A DNA stretch of 64,000 bases, taken from NCBI GenBank assembly GCA_016931415.1, contig JAFGEW010000124.1:1-64000 (forward strand), written 5' to 3'. Position 1 is the first letter of the stretch; each line of letters starts with the position of its first letter. A program made the translations under genes and the position numbers. Origin of the DNA: Verrucomicrobiota bacterium. Its GTDB lineage: Bacteria > Auribacterota > JABMQX01 > JAFGEW01. Below are positions 33,522 to 42,313 of the stretch, piece by piece. The notes under the pieces were generated by a model. It was not told where the DNA came from and ran no database searches. It was given only the letters and a program-made list of their open reading frames with translations.

Positions 33522-34455
33522 TGGCCGTCAACTCCTGCGTGCGCCCATCGGGGTGGATCAACGTCACGTGCGGCCCAGCCGTCGTGCGGCCGAGCACGTA
33601 GAGCGGCTCGCCGAAGGTCGCATGATAGCCGCTCGCCGCCTCGTCGAGCAGCTCGGGCGGCACCGTAGCGAGCAGCTCGAAGTCCTCACCGTCGTAGAGC
33701 GCGCGGCCCAGCGGCGTGCTTGCCCGCGCGCCCGTCTGCGCGAGCTGTCTCGCCGCCTCGGCGATCGGCACCCGGTCGGCGAACAGCTCGGCGCCGACGT
33801 TGCTCGCTTTGCAGACGTGGTGCAGGTCGCTTGCCAGCCCGTCGCTCACGTCGATCATGGCGCTCACGAGCCTGCGCTCGGCCAGCCAACGCCCCTCCCG
33901 CACGCGCGGCGTGAACGTCATGTGCTTGCCGAGCATCGAGCCGCCCAGTCCGCCGGTGACGACGATGAAATGCCCCGCCTTCGCCCCGCCGCGTCGCACG
34001 CACAGCTCGCGCTCGACCTCGCCCACGATGGCCACCGACAGGATCAGCCCCGCCGGCGAGCGGTGCGTGTCGCCACCGGCGAGGTCAACGTCGAACGCCG
34101 CCGCGAGTGCGCGCATGCCGGTCCAGATCCCGTCGATGGTCGCCACCGGCGTCTCGGCGCCGCAGCCAAGCGAAACCGTGATCGCTCGTGGCATACCGCC
34201 CATGGCGGCGATATCGCTCAAATTGCAGGCAAGCGCCTTGTGCCCGATCTGCTCGGGCGCCGCGTCCGGCATGAAGTGCACGCCCTCGGCGATCGTGTCA
34301 CATGCAAAGAGCAGCAGACGGCCCTCGCCCGGCCCTTCGAGCACGGCCGCATCGTCGCCGATGCCCTCGACGACGCGCGCCGAGGTCGTGACCTGCTCGC
34401 GGAGCCGCGCGATCAGCCCGAATTCGCCCAGATCGCTCACGCGTCTTGCCGTCAT
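33499..34455 (-). CDS. thiL: Thiamine-monophosphate kinase
   Basis: 318 aa. Phosphorylates thiamine monophosphate to thiamine pyrophosphate. Motifs: EFGLIARL, VEGIGDDAAVLE with the metal-binding GDDAA, LFACDTIAEGVHF, SDIAAMGGMPRAITVSLG and IDVSDGLASDLHHVC, all standard ThiL signatures of the AIR-synthase-like fold. It overlaps mtnA by four bases (ATGA) and tsaE by 23, so the three are one operon. No thi-box riboswitch is visible upstream, since mtnA precedes it directly. Confidence 0.95.
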   Translation of the reverse strand: MTARRVSDLGEFGLIARLREQVTTSARVVEGIGDDAAVLEGPGEGRLLLFACDTIAEGVHFMPDAAPEQIGHKALACNLSDIAAMGGMPRAITVSLGCGAETPVATIDGIWTGMRALAAAFDVDLAGGDTHRSPAGLILSVAIVGEVERELCVRRGGAKAGHFIVVTGGLGGSMLGKHMTFTPRVREGRWLAERRLVSAMIDVSDGLASDLHHVCKASNVGAELFADRVPIAEAARQLAQTGARASTPLGRALYDGEDFELLATVPPELLDEAASGYHATFGEPLYVLGRTTAGPHVTLIHPDGRTQELTASGFDHFG

Positions 34456-35513
34456 GGTCGTCCGACCTTCTTGTCTGCCGCAAACAGCGCGCGCAGGGTC
34501 TCATCATACGGCGGCCGCACGATGCCGTCCTCGGTGATGAAGGCGGCGATCAGGTCATGGGGCGTCACGTCGAACGCCGGATTGTAGACCTTCACCCCGG
34601 TCGGCGCCGTCTGCCGGCCGAAGCCGTGGGTGACCTCCAACGGGTCGCGCTGCTCGATGGGAATCGCCTCGCCGCCGGCCAGCGTCATGTCGAACGTCGA
34701 CTTCGGCGCGGCGATGTAGAACGGAATGCCGTGCGCCTTGGCAAGCAGCGCCACGCCGTAGGTGCCGATCTTGTTCGCCGCGTCGCCGTTGGCGGCAATC
34801 CGGTCGGCGCCCGTGATCACGAGGTCGATCCGGCCCTCGCCCATGACGCGGGCGGCCATGCTGTCGCAGATGAGCGTCACGTCGATGCCCGCCTGCTGGA
34901 GCTCCCACGTCGTGAGACGCGCGCCCTGGAGCAGCGGGCGCGTCTCGTCGGCGTAGACGGCCACACGCGTGCCCGCCTCGTGCGCGGCGAAGATCACGGC
35001 GAGTGCCGTCCCGAACTCGGCCGTCGCCAGCCCCCCGGCGTTGCAGTGCGTGAGCACCGTCTGTCCATCGGCGATAAGCGCCCGGCCGTGCTCCCCGATA
35101 CGCCGGCCGATCGCACGGTCCTCCTCGCAGATCGCGTGCGCCTCGTCGAGCAGCCGTTGCCTGATCGCCGCCACATCGAGGCCCCGGCTCGCGCGCGCGG
35201 CGGCGCGCATCCGGTCGAGCGCCCAGAAAAGATTCACGGCCGTCGGCCGCGACGTGGCGAGGTAATCGCACACACGCTCGACGTCGGAGAGCAGCGCTTC
35301 GGCCGTTGCCGCCTTGGACATCTGCGCGCCGAGCGCCACGCCGTAGGCGGCTGCCACGCCGATCGCGGGCGCGCCGCGCACGACGAGCCGCTTGATCGCG
35401 TCCCACACCGCGTCGACGCTGCGGCACGCGACCTCGACGTGCTCGGTCGGCAGTCTCGTCTGGTCGATGAGCCACAGCGCGCCGTCGCGCCATTCGAGCG
35501 TTCGAACCGCCAT
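34452..35513 (-). CDS. mtnA: S-methyl-5-thioribose-1-phosphate isomerase
   Basis: 353 aa. Interconverts methylthioribose-1-phosphate and methylthioribulose-1-phosphate in methionine salvage. The catalytic Cys is in LTHCNAGGLAT near 158, the catalytic Asp in ITGADRIAANGDAANKIGTY near 236. The N-terminus VRGAPAIGVAAAYGVAL is also typical. Related eIF2B-like ribose isomerases share the fold, but the Cys/Asp context supports MtnA. Other mtn genes are not nearby. It is first in the run mtnA-thiL-tsaE, 15 bases after the CPBP protease stop. Confidence 0.94.
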   Translation of the reverse strand: MAVRTLEWRDGALWLIDQTRLPTEHVEVACRSVDAVWDAIKRLVVRGAPAIGVAAAYGVALGAQMSKAATAEALLSDVERVCDYLATSRPTAVNLFWALDRMRAAARASRGLDVAAIRQRLLDEAHAICEEDRAIGRRIGEHGRALIADGQTVLTHCNAGGLATAEFGTALAVIFAAHEAGTRVAVYADETRPLLQGARLTTWELQQAGIDVTLICDSMAARVMGEGRIDLVITGADRIAANGDAANKIGTYGVALLAKAHGIPFYIAAPKSTFDMTLAGGEAIPIEQRDPLEVTHGFGRQTAPTGVKVYNPAFDVTPHDLIAAFITEDGIVRPPYDETLRALFAADKKVGRP

Positions 35514-35528
35514 TGCCTCTCGCGATCC

Positions 35529-36617
35529 CTAGCTGGTCAGGAGCAAGTATACCGTGGTCGTCGAGTTGAACAGAAAATGCAGCACGATGCCGGGCACGAT
35601 GCTGCCCGTCTTATCGAAAAGATACCCGAAGAGCAGCCCAAGGAAAAAGATATTGATGACGACGAACCACCCGCCGTGCAGCGCGGCGAAGATCGCCGCC
35701 GACGCGACGATGCCCGGCCAAGCCCCGGCGTAGCGCTTGATCGTCTGGAACAGCATGCCGCGGAACACGATCTCCTCGAACAACGGCGCGCGCACGGTGA
35801 TGCCAAGCACAAGCGCAAGCCGCGTGCTCAGCAGCGCCGTCTCGCGGAACTCCTCGACGGCTTCGTGCCCCTTGATCGGCGCATCGAAGAGCCTCAACAG
35901 CAGCGCTACGGCCGTCTGCGCCACCGGCATGATGGCCCACGTGAACGCGACGTAGGCCGCCGCGCCCGTGCCGATGTGGCGCCAGAATCGCTCGCGGCCG
36001 AACCCCAGCCCGCGCCAGTAGTTCTCGCCGATCGACCGCGCGACGAAGAGGAAGATAACCAGCACGCCTGTCGATGCGGCCAGCCGGATGAGCTCTTGCG
36101 GCAACGTCGTGAGCACCACGGCGTCTCTGGGTTCGCCGACGAATTCCATCACAGCGTGGCCCTCGGGACCGGTCTCCTCGTCAGCGATGGCGTCCCCCGC
36201 AGGGACCTCGGCGGGCGCGTTCGATTGGCCGACGGGGCGCGGCGGTTCCTCGGGCATGACGATGGTGATGTTGTCCCTCTCCGTCGTTGCGTCATCGCCT
36301 GCTCCCAAGACTGCGGCAAACTCCGGAAGGAGAAACAAGACGACGATCATGATGAATCCTGCAAGAGCGCCCCACGGCAGCCGCGTGACGTAGAGCGAGC
36401 GCCGGCGCCACCCGGGCGTCGCGGCGAACATCGCCACGAAGTGCGCGCCGCCGAACACAAGGACGACCGAGACCGCCCCGATCCAGGGCAGGGTCTCCTC
36501 CGCCTCCTCGACCGCCGCCTCGCCGTTGAGCACCTTCGCCTGGATGGCATTCGCCACGCCAAAGAGCACAATCATCCCGATGAAGACGGCGATATATGTC
36601 GGCCACGAGCGTTTCAT
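35529..36617 (-). CDS. CPBP-family intramembrane metalloprotease
   Basis: 362 aa. Several hydrophobic segments; the protease motifs are in the C-terminal third: EEIVFRGMLF near 286 (the EExxxR motif), FAALHGGWF near 316 and HFLFNST near 347, which together form the glutamate/histidine active site of CPBP (Abi, CAAX-like) proteases. An acidic loop of about 90 residues rich in Glu and Pro separates the first three helices from the rest. Substrates are unknown. It directly precedes mtnA and probably shares its transcript. Confidence 0.88.
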   Translation of the reverse strand: MKRSWPTYIAVFIGMIVLFGVANAIQAKVLNGEAAVEEAEETLPWIGAVSVVLVFGGAHFVAMFAATPGWRRRSLYVTRLPWGALAGFIMIVVLFLLPEFAAVLGAGDDATTERDNITIVMPEEPPRPVGQSNAPAEVPAGDAIADEETGPEGHAVMEFVGEPRDAVVLTTLPQELIRLAASTGVLVIFLFVARSIGENYWRGLGFGRERFWRHIGTGAAAYVAFTWAIMPVAQTAVALLLRLFDAPIKGHEAVEEFRETALLSTRLALVLGITVRAPLFEEIVFRGMLFQTIKRYAGAWPGIVASAAIFAALHGGWFVVINIFFLGLLFGYLFDKTGSIVPGIVLHFLFNSTTTVYLLLTS

Positions 36618-36675
36618 GATGAGCGGGCCCCGTCACACAAATGCGTCAGACCGTAGCATACCCCCTACCCCGCCC

Positions 36676-36723
36676 AAACACAAAACGGGCGCGACGCCCG
36701 TGCTGAACAACCGTCGCGCCCGT
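36676..36723 (-). terminator. Intrinsic terminator after the DUF4139 gene
   Basis: Read on the minus strand: a perfect 12-bp stem (ACGGGCGCGACG with CGTCGCGCCCGT) with a 15-base loop, followed by TTTTGTGTTT. It lies about 20 bases after the stop of the 36744 gene and separates it from the CPBP-mtnA-thiL unit. Confidence 0.8.
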
Positions 36724-36743
36724 CAGGAATACCCTCGCGCGCG

Positions 36744-38456
36744 TTAGAACTCCATCGCGTCCGCGGGCAACTCCATCCCTTCGGACGCGAATGACTCGAC
36801 GACGGCGGGCACGGCCTCCTTCGGGTAGCTGAACTCGAACTCGAACGTGAGCTCCTTGGTCGCTCCCTGGGCCAGCTCGAACTCCCACGTGAGCTCGCCC
36901 GTCGCCTCGTCGGCGGCAATCCGGTCGGTCGCCTGGATCAGCTTCACCTTGATGTCGGCGTCGCGCGAGACCGGCACTTGGTCCGTGACGACGATCGTCG
37001 CCGCCTTGCCGGTGAAGTTTTCGATCGTGATTCTGATTGTATTGCGCACGCTGGCGCGGTTGCGCACCTTGGAGACCTTCGTCATGTCCTTGAGAATCTC
37101 GCGCTTGACCTTGATCCGCGCGTCGGGCCCGAGCGACAGCTCGAAGCTCTCGCCGGGCACGACGCTCTCGATCCGCGCGCGCCCGATGAAGTCCGGCCCG
37201 AGGAACACGTGCACCGGCCCGCCGAGCAGATGCAGCGCGCCCGTGTTCGTCACTTCGGTCTGGAGGTAGGCCGTCGCGCGCAGCTTCGGCACGACCGCAT
37301 AGCGCATCTCGCCCGTGAGCTTGAGGATGCCGATCGTCGTGCGGTGCGGCTCGCCGTCCGACGGGATCGTCTCGAGCTTCGGGATCTCGTAGACGACCGA
37401 TGTGCCGCGTTCGATAACCGCCGCCGTCGCAGGCTCCATCGGCGCCTCGCCTTCGCCGGAGGGCTCCATGTAGACCCCCCTGTAGCCTTCGGGCGCCACG
37501 GCCTCATCGGCGTCGAACCCGCCCGCGCCCGGTCGGGACGGCACAGCGCGCCCACCGAGGTACCACGGCTCGAGCTTGGGCACCTGCGCGCCGACGGCGG
37601 GCTGCGCCGTCGAGAGCACGAGCTTTATGCCGGTCCAGTCCTCGCCCGTGCGCTGCGACACCGTGCCGTAGTAGGTCAGCTCGACCTCGCCCTTGTCGAC
37701 ATCGGCGCGCGCATCGTAGAGCGGCTGCCACGTCGCACCGCGTACAACGTAATCGAGCGCCAGCTCGAGCGTGCCCGCGCCGAGGACCTCGACGGAAACC
37801 GTCACGTCCTTCGTCTCGATGACGCGCTCGCGCTTGATCTGGCCCAGCTCGGCCTGCTTGATTGCGAGTTCCTTCTTGAGCTCACGCAGCGCGATGTTCT
37901 TGTCGCGCGCGTCCTTCATCAGCCCGGTGAGTGTCTCGCCGACGTGGGCCATGATGCGGCCCCACTCGTCGGTGTCGACCTCTTTGAACTGGAACTGCTG
38001 CGCCGCCACTGTCTGTGCCTGGAGCTTCATCTGCGTGATGAAGTCCTTCTGCTCGGCGAGCACGGCAATCTCGTCGGTCATGACCTGGATCTGGTCCTCG
38101 AGCGCCTGGACCTCGTCGCGCAGCTTCTGCACCCGCGCCTCGGGCGTCTCCTTTGTGTAGGCCACCTTCGCTTCGAGCCCGAGCAGCCGCGCCTGCGCCG
38201 TGCCCATGCCGGCGGCGCGCAGCGAATCATCGTCGAGCCAGCGCGGCAGCCCCGTGAAAACGAAGTCGTATTCGCCGGGCTGGACCGTCAGCGACGCCAC
38301 CCGCCGCACGAGCGCCCGGTCGGCATAGACGGTCACCTGCGTGATTCCCGACTCGACCTGCCGCCCCGTGCCCGAGTCCGCCGGCGCCGTGCCAGCCACC
38401 GGCCCTGCCGCCAGCATCAACACACACCACAGCACACACATCACCGTCGTCTTCAT
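36744..38456 (-). CDS. Secreted DUF4139 (MuiA-like) protein
   Basis: 570 aa. A signal peptide (1-23) and the N-terminal DUF4140-like domain (QVTVYADRALVRRVASLTVQPGEYDFVFTGLPRWLDDDSLRA) lead to a coiled-coil (LRDEVQALEDQIQVMTDEIAVLAEQKD..LKKELAIKQAELGQIK). The C-terminal DUF4139 domain includes ATWQPLYDARADVDKGEVELTYYGTVSQRTGEDW. This is the architecture of mucoidy-inhibitor A-like proteins. Function is not established in general. AGGAGG lies seven bases before ATG 38456; the frame is open upstream, but the signal peptide favours this start. The gene ends at a strong terminator. Confidence 0.85.
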   Translation of the reverse strand: MKTTVMCVLWCVLMLAAGPVAGTAPADSGTGRQVESGITQVTVYADRALVRRVASLTVQPGEYDFVFTGLPRWLDDDSLRAAGMGTAQARLLGLEAKVAYTKETPEARVQKLRDEVQALEDQIQVMTDEIAVLAEQKDFITQMKLQAQTVAAQQFQFKEVDTDEWGRIMAHVGETLTGLMKDARDKNIALRELKKELAIKQAELGQIKRERVIETKDVTVSVEVLGAGTLELALDYVVRGATWQPLYDARADVDKGEVELTYYGTVSQRTGEDWTGIKLVLSTAQPAVGAQVPKLEPWYLGGRAVPSRPGAGGFDADEAVAPEGYRGVYMEPSGEGEAPMEPATAAVIERGTSVVYEIPKLETIPSDGEPHRTTIGILKLTGEMRYAVVPKLRATAYLQTEVTNTGALHLLGGPVHVFLGPDFIGRARIESVVPGESFELSLGPDARIKVKREILKDMTKVSKVRNRASVRNTIRITIENFTGKAATIVVTDQVPVSRDADIKVKLIQATDRIAADEATGELTWEFELAQGATKELTFEFEFSYPKEAVPAVVESFASEGMELPADAMEF

Positions 38457-38542
38457 GACACACCTCCTGTGGGCTACAGAAATCTCTTTGCTCCCATGTG
38501 CAGCAGCCGACATATCCTTCATACCCCAACGCGCACGCGGAT

Positions 38543-40441
38543 TCACGCTTCTTCGTGCAGGGCGGCGTAAACGGCTTGTGCGGCGGCATCGGTCATCTTC
38601 GGCGCCGCGGCGAGTTCGTCAACCGTCGCCTCGCGGACGCGCGCGACGCTGCCGAAGTGCCGCAGCAGCGCCTGCTTACGCGCCGGGCCGACACCGGGCA
38701 CCGCGTCGAGCACAGACGCGAACTGTGCCTTGCGCCGCACCTGCTTGTGGTACGTGATGGCGAACCGGTGCGCTTCGTCCCGGATCCGTTCGAGCAGGAA
38801 CCGCACGGGCGAGTGACGCTTGAGCCCCACGGGATCCTTGACATTCGGCAGGTAGACCTTCTCGAGCTTGAGGGCCCCGTCCTGCCACTCCGCTTTGTCC
38901 TTGGCGAGACTCACGACGTCGAGCTCGTCGAGCCCCAGCTCGTGCAGCACGGCGCCCGCCACGTTGAGCTGGCCCTTGCCGCCGTCAATGACGATGAGGT
39001 CGGGCAGGCCGCCTTCGGCCTGGGCGCGCGTGTAGCGCCGGGCGAGCACCTCACGCATCATGGCGTAGTCGTCGCCCAGCTCGACGCTCCGGATACGGAA
39101 CTTGCGGTACTCGGCCTTCGCCGGCTCGCCGTCGCGGAACACAACCATCACGCCGACGCGGTGCGCACCGGCGATGTTCGACATGTCGAAACAGTCAATG
39201 CGCTCGGGCAGGCGCCGCAGCCGTAGCGCGCGCTGCGTCTCGTCGAGCAGGCCGCGCCGCAGTTGCGTGCGGTCGCGTGCGGCCTCGAAGGCATTCCGGG
39301 CGTTCTTCGCCGCGAGCTCGACGAGGTTGTGCTTCTCGCCGCGCTTGGGCGCGACGAGCTCGACCTTGCCGCCGCGCCGTTCGGCAAGCACCTCGGCCAC
39401 ACTCGCTGCGTCGTCGGGCTCGATCGGCACGACGACCTCGGGCGGCACGAGGCCCGCGGCGCCGTAGAACGTGAGCAGAAAGGCGCCGAGGAACGCTTCG
39501 TCGGCCTCGGTCACTTTCGAGAAGGCGCGCGTTGTGGTCTCGAGCAGGCGGCCGTCGCGTACGTGGAGCACGCCGATCTGTAGCTCGTCGGCCTCGCGGT
39601 ACAGGCCAAAGACGTCGCGCGAGCCCCACGTCGTCGAGATGACACGCTGGCGCTCGAGCGTCGCGCCCACGGCCGCGAGCTGATCGCGCAGCCGGGCCGC
39701 TTCCTCGAAGTTCTCGCCGCCCGCGGCGACCTCCATGCGCTGCTTGAGGTCGGCAACCAGCTCGTCGCCTTGCCCGCGCAGGAACTGGATCACGTTGCAC
39801 AGAATGAGCGCGTAGTCGGCCGGGCTGATCGCGCCCGTGCACGGGCCGTAGCACTTGCGCATCTGGCAGTTGAGGCACGGCCGGCCCGTGCGCTGCGCCT
39901 CGCGGAACTGCACGTCCGAGCACTGCCGCAGCGGGAAGATCTCGTGGAGCATCTTGACCGTCTGCCGCACCTTCTTTGCCGACGAGTATGGGCCGAAGTA
40001 GAGCACCTTCTCGCGGCCGCCGCGCGCACCGTCGCTCGGCTTCCGGCGAACGCGCACGATCTCGAGCTTCGGATACGGCTTGCGCATGTCGATGCGGAGG
40101 CTCAGGTAGGTCTTGTCGTCGCGCCAGAACACGTTGTAGCGCGGCTGGTGCTCCTTGATCAGGGTCTCCTCGAGGAGCAACGCCTCCTTCTCCGTCGTGG
40201 TGACGATCGTGTCGATCGCCGCCACGCGCCGCATGAGGAACGGCACGCTTGCACGTGTGTCCCGCTCGGGCGTCAGGTACTGGCGTACACGCGCGCGCAG
40301 TTCCTGCGCCTTGCCGACATAGATCACCCGCCCCGAGGCGTCTTTCATGATGTAGATGCCCGGCGAGCGCGGAATGTCGTCGAGGATCGCCGCGTCGAGC
40401 AGGGGCGCGCCTTTCGCCTTGCCTGTCGGTTTCTCGGTCAT
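38543..40441 (-). CDS. uvrC: Excinuclease ABC subunit C
   Basis: 632 aa. UvrC makes both incisions in nucleotide excision repair. The GIY-YIG nuclease is at the N-terminus (SPGIYIMKDASGRVIYVGKA). A four-cysteine cluster follows (CSDVQFREAQRTGRPCLNCQMRKCYGPC, about 187-214). Then come a UVR region (ENFEEAARLRDQL), an RNase H-like endonuclease (IDCFDMSNIAG, VIDGGKGQL) and terminal helix-hairpin-helix motifs (VPGVGPARKQALLRHFGS). ATG 40441 is chosen over GTG 40453, because both lack a clear ribosome-binding site. It is followed after 86 bases by the DUF4139 gene. Confidence 0.96.
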   Translation of the reverse strand: MTEKPTGKAKGAPLLDAAILDDIPRSPGIYIMKDASGRVIYVGKAQELRARVRQYLTPERDTRASVPFLMRRVAAIDTIVTTTEKEALLLEETLIKEHQPRYNVFWRDDKTYLSLRIDMRKPYPKLEIVRVRRKPSDGARGGREKVLYFGPYSSAKKVRQTVKMLHEIFPLRQCSDVQFREAQRTGRPCLNCQMRKCYGPCTGAISPADYALILCNVIQFLRGQGDELVADLKQRMEVAAGGENFEEAARLRDQLAAVGATLERQRVISTTWGSRDVFGLYREADELQIGVLHVRDGRLLETTTRAFSKVTEADEAFLGAFLLTFYGAAGLVPPEVVVPIEPDDAASVAEVLAERRGGKVELVAPKRGEKHNLVELAAKNARNAFEAARDRTQLRRGLLDETQRALRLRRLPERIDCFDMSNIAGAHRVGVMVVFRDGEPAKAEYRKFRIRSVELGDDYAMMREVLARRYTRAQAEGGLPDLIVIDGGKGQLNVAGAVLHELGLDELDVVSLAKDKAEWQDGALKLEKVYLPNVKDPVGLKRHSPVRFLLERIRDEAHRFAITYHKQVRRKAQFASVLDAVPGVGPARKQALLRHFGSVARVREATVDELAAAPKMTDAAAQAVYAALHEEA

Positions 40442-40563
40442 CGCGTTACACACGCCGCGTTGTCGTTTGCTTCATTATAGCACCGGGCAAGCCGCATCGG
40501 GCACTGGACGCCGCGGCGGTGTCCATGCCACAATGGTCGGGTCGAACAGGTTGGGAGGCCGGC

Positions 40564-41979
40564 ATGGCGAGAGACACGTCACGCGACAGAATCCTGCTCG
40601 TCGACGAGCAGCCCGAGGTCCAGCGCGCCGTCATCGAGATGCTCGAGGACCGCGACCAACAGGTCGTCGTCGCCGACACGGCGAAGCGGGCCCTCACGCT
40701 CGTCGGCGACGCCGCCCAGCCGTTCAGCCTCGTGCTGCTCGACCTCGATTTGGGCGGCGGTGTCGACGACGGTTTCACGCTCCTCGGCGAGATCAAGCGG
40801 CTCCAGCCCGACCTGCCGGTCGTGATCCTCACCGGCAACACGAGCATCGAGAACGCCAAGCGCGCCTTCAAGGGCGGCGCCAACGACTTCCTCGAAAAGG
40901 ACACCTACCTCGCCGACAACCTCGAGGTGAGCTTCGAGAAGATCGCGCCGTTCCGACGCGTCGTGGCCGAGAACAAGGCGCTGCGCCGCCGCACCGAGGC
41001 GCTCGAGCGCACGGCGACCTTCCTCCGCCGCAAGCTCGAGCACAGGTACCGCATCGTCGGCCGCAGCGCGGTGATCCGCACGCTGCTCGACACGATCGAG
41101 AAGGTCGCCCCGATTCCGCGCCCGGTGCTCGTGGTCGGCGAGCGCGGCTCGGGCAAGGAGCTCGTCGCCGCCGCCATCCACCACGCCAGCCCCCGGCGTG
41201 ACGAGCCGTTCATCACCATCAACTGCGCCGCCGTGCCCAAGGACCTGCTCGGCAGCGAGCTGTTCGGCCACGAGAAGGGGGCCTTCACCGGCGCCGACAA
41301 GCGTAAGCTTGGGCTCTTCGAGCTCGCCGACCGCGGCACGTTGTTCTTCGACGAGATCGGCAACATGCCGATGGAGTTTCAGAAGAGCGTGCTGCGCGTC
41401 ATCGAGTACCAGACCTTCACGCGCGTTCAAGGCACCGAGACGATCGAGGTCGACGTGCGCATTATCGCCGCCACCAATGCCGACCTGACCGCCCTCGGCG
41501 CCGCGGGCGAGTTCCGCGAGGACCTCTACGACCGGCTCGCCTTCGAGACGATCCGCGTCCCGCCGCTGCGCGAGCGGCCCGAGGATATCCCGAGCCTCGC
41601 CGAGCACTTCATCGCCACGCTCATCGAGGAGGCCCCGTCGCTGCGCTCCAAGACGCTCACCCCGGCCGCCATCGAGGCGCTCCGGGCCTACTCGTGGCCG
41701 GGCAACGTGCGCGAGATGCGCTACACGATCGAACGCGCCCTCTACAAAACCGAGGGCGACACGATCGGGCCCGCCGACCTCGACCTGCCGCACGTGAGCA
41801 GCACGCCGGGCGTCCTCGACGAGAACGCCCCATTCGATGAGCGCGTGGCGCACTTCGAGCGCGGCCTCGTCGAGAGCGCGCTCGCCGCCGCCGCTGGCAA
41901 CCAGGCGAAGGCCGCCGAGACACTGGGCATTACCTACGACAAGTTCCGGTACCTGTACCGGAAGTACTCCGGGAAGTAG
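40564..41979 (+). CDS. NtrC-type sigma-54 response regulator
   Basis: 471 aa in three parts. The receiver domain (about 8-125) has ILLVDEQ, the acceptor Asp in VLLDLDLGGG, and FLEKD in place of the usual K-P. The AAA+ sigma-54 domain (about 165-390) shows Walker A-like VVGERGSGKELVAAAIH, the sigma-54-contacting GAFTGA, FFDEIGNM, and RPEDIP. The Fis-like HTH is at about 430-468 (LAAAAGNQAKAAETLGITYDKFRYLY). GGGAGG precedes ATG 40564. No histidine kinase is adjacent. It is a candidate activator of the sigma-54 promoters before the pilus genes. Confidence 0.93.
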   Translation: MARDTSRDRILLVDEQPEVQRAVIEMLEDRDQQVVVADTAKRALTLVGDAAQPFSLVLLDLDLGGGVDDGFTLLGEIKRLQPDLPVVILTGNTSIENAKRAFKGGANDFLEKDTYLADNLEVSFEKIAPFRRVVAENKALRRRTEALERTATFLRRKLEHRYRIVGRSAVIRTLLDTIEKVAPIPRPVLVVGERGSGKELVAAAIHHASPRRDEPFITINCAAVPKDLLGSELFGHEKGAFTGADKRKLGLFELADRGTLFFDEIGNMPMEFQKSVLRVIEYQTFTRVQGTETIEVDVRIIAATNADLTALGAAGEFREDLYDRLAFETIRVPPLRERPEDIPSLAEHFIATLIEEAPSLRSKTLTPAAIEALRAYSWPGNVREMRYTIERALYKTEGDTIGPADLDLPHVSSTPGVLDENAPFDERVAHFERGLVESALAAAAGNQAKAAETLGITYDKFRYLYRKYSGK

Positions 41980-42210
41980 GAGCGGGTCTCCCTGTGTCCC
42001 CCGTGCCCCCATGGTCAGATGAGAAAGCACAGGCAACACGGGGAGAAGGACAACAGGTCACTTGTCATGGATTCTGCGTTGACGCGAGGAGCGCACAACG
42101 ACTAGTATGGCACCCGACAACTGAAGCGACCGTCCCGCCGACACGCCAGGCGCGGGGCGGATCTGGAGGTCTGGGTCTGCCGGAAGCAGACAGGCTGTTC
42201 AGGTCACGGT
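41980..42210. other. Short gene-free stretch with GGGGGACACGGGGG-like repeats
   Basis: Contains CTGTGTCCCCCGTGCCCCC and an opposing CAACACGGGGAGAAGG about 35 bases later, forming an inverted repeat. Similar degenerate purine/pyrimidine-rich runs occur after other genes (near 2640-2665 and 54079-54150). Nothing coding seen. Confidence 0.45.
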
Positions 42211-42286
42211 GGGGGATTAGCTCAGCTGGTAGAGCACATGCATGGCATGCATGGGGTCACCGGTTCGATCCCGGTATCCTCCACCA
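42211..42286 (+). tRNA. tRNA-Ala (anticodon GGC)
   Basis: Full cloverleaf: acceptor GGGGGAT with ATCCTCC, D-arm GCTCAGCTGGTAGAGC, anticodon stem CATGC/GCATG with loop ATGGCAT (anticodon GGC), T-arm ACCGGTTCGATCCCGGT. CCA is encoded at 42284-42286. It decodes GCC/GCU alanine codons. Its end lies only 28 bases before the nfeD start. Confidence 0.95.
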
Positions 42287-42313
42287 TTCTTTTTGGTCGC
42301 TGGGAGGGACTCG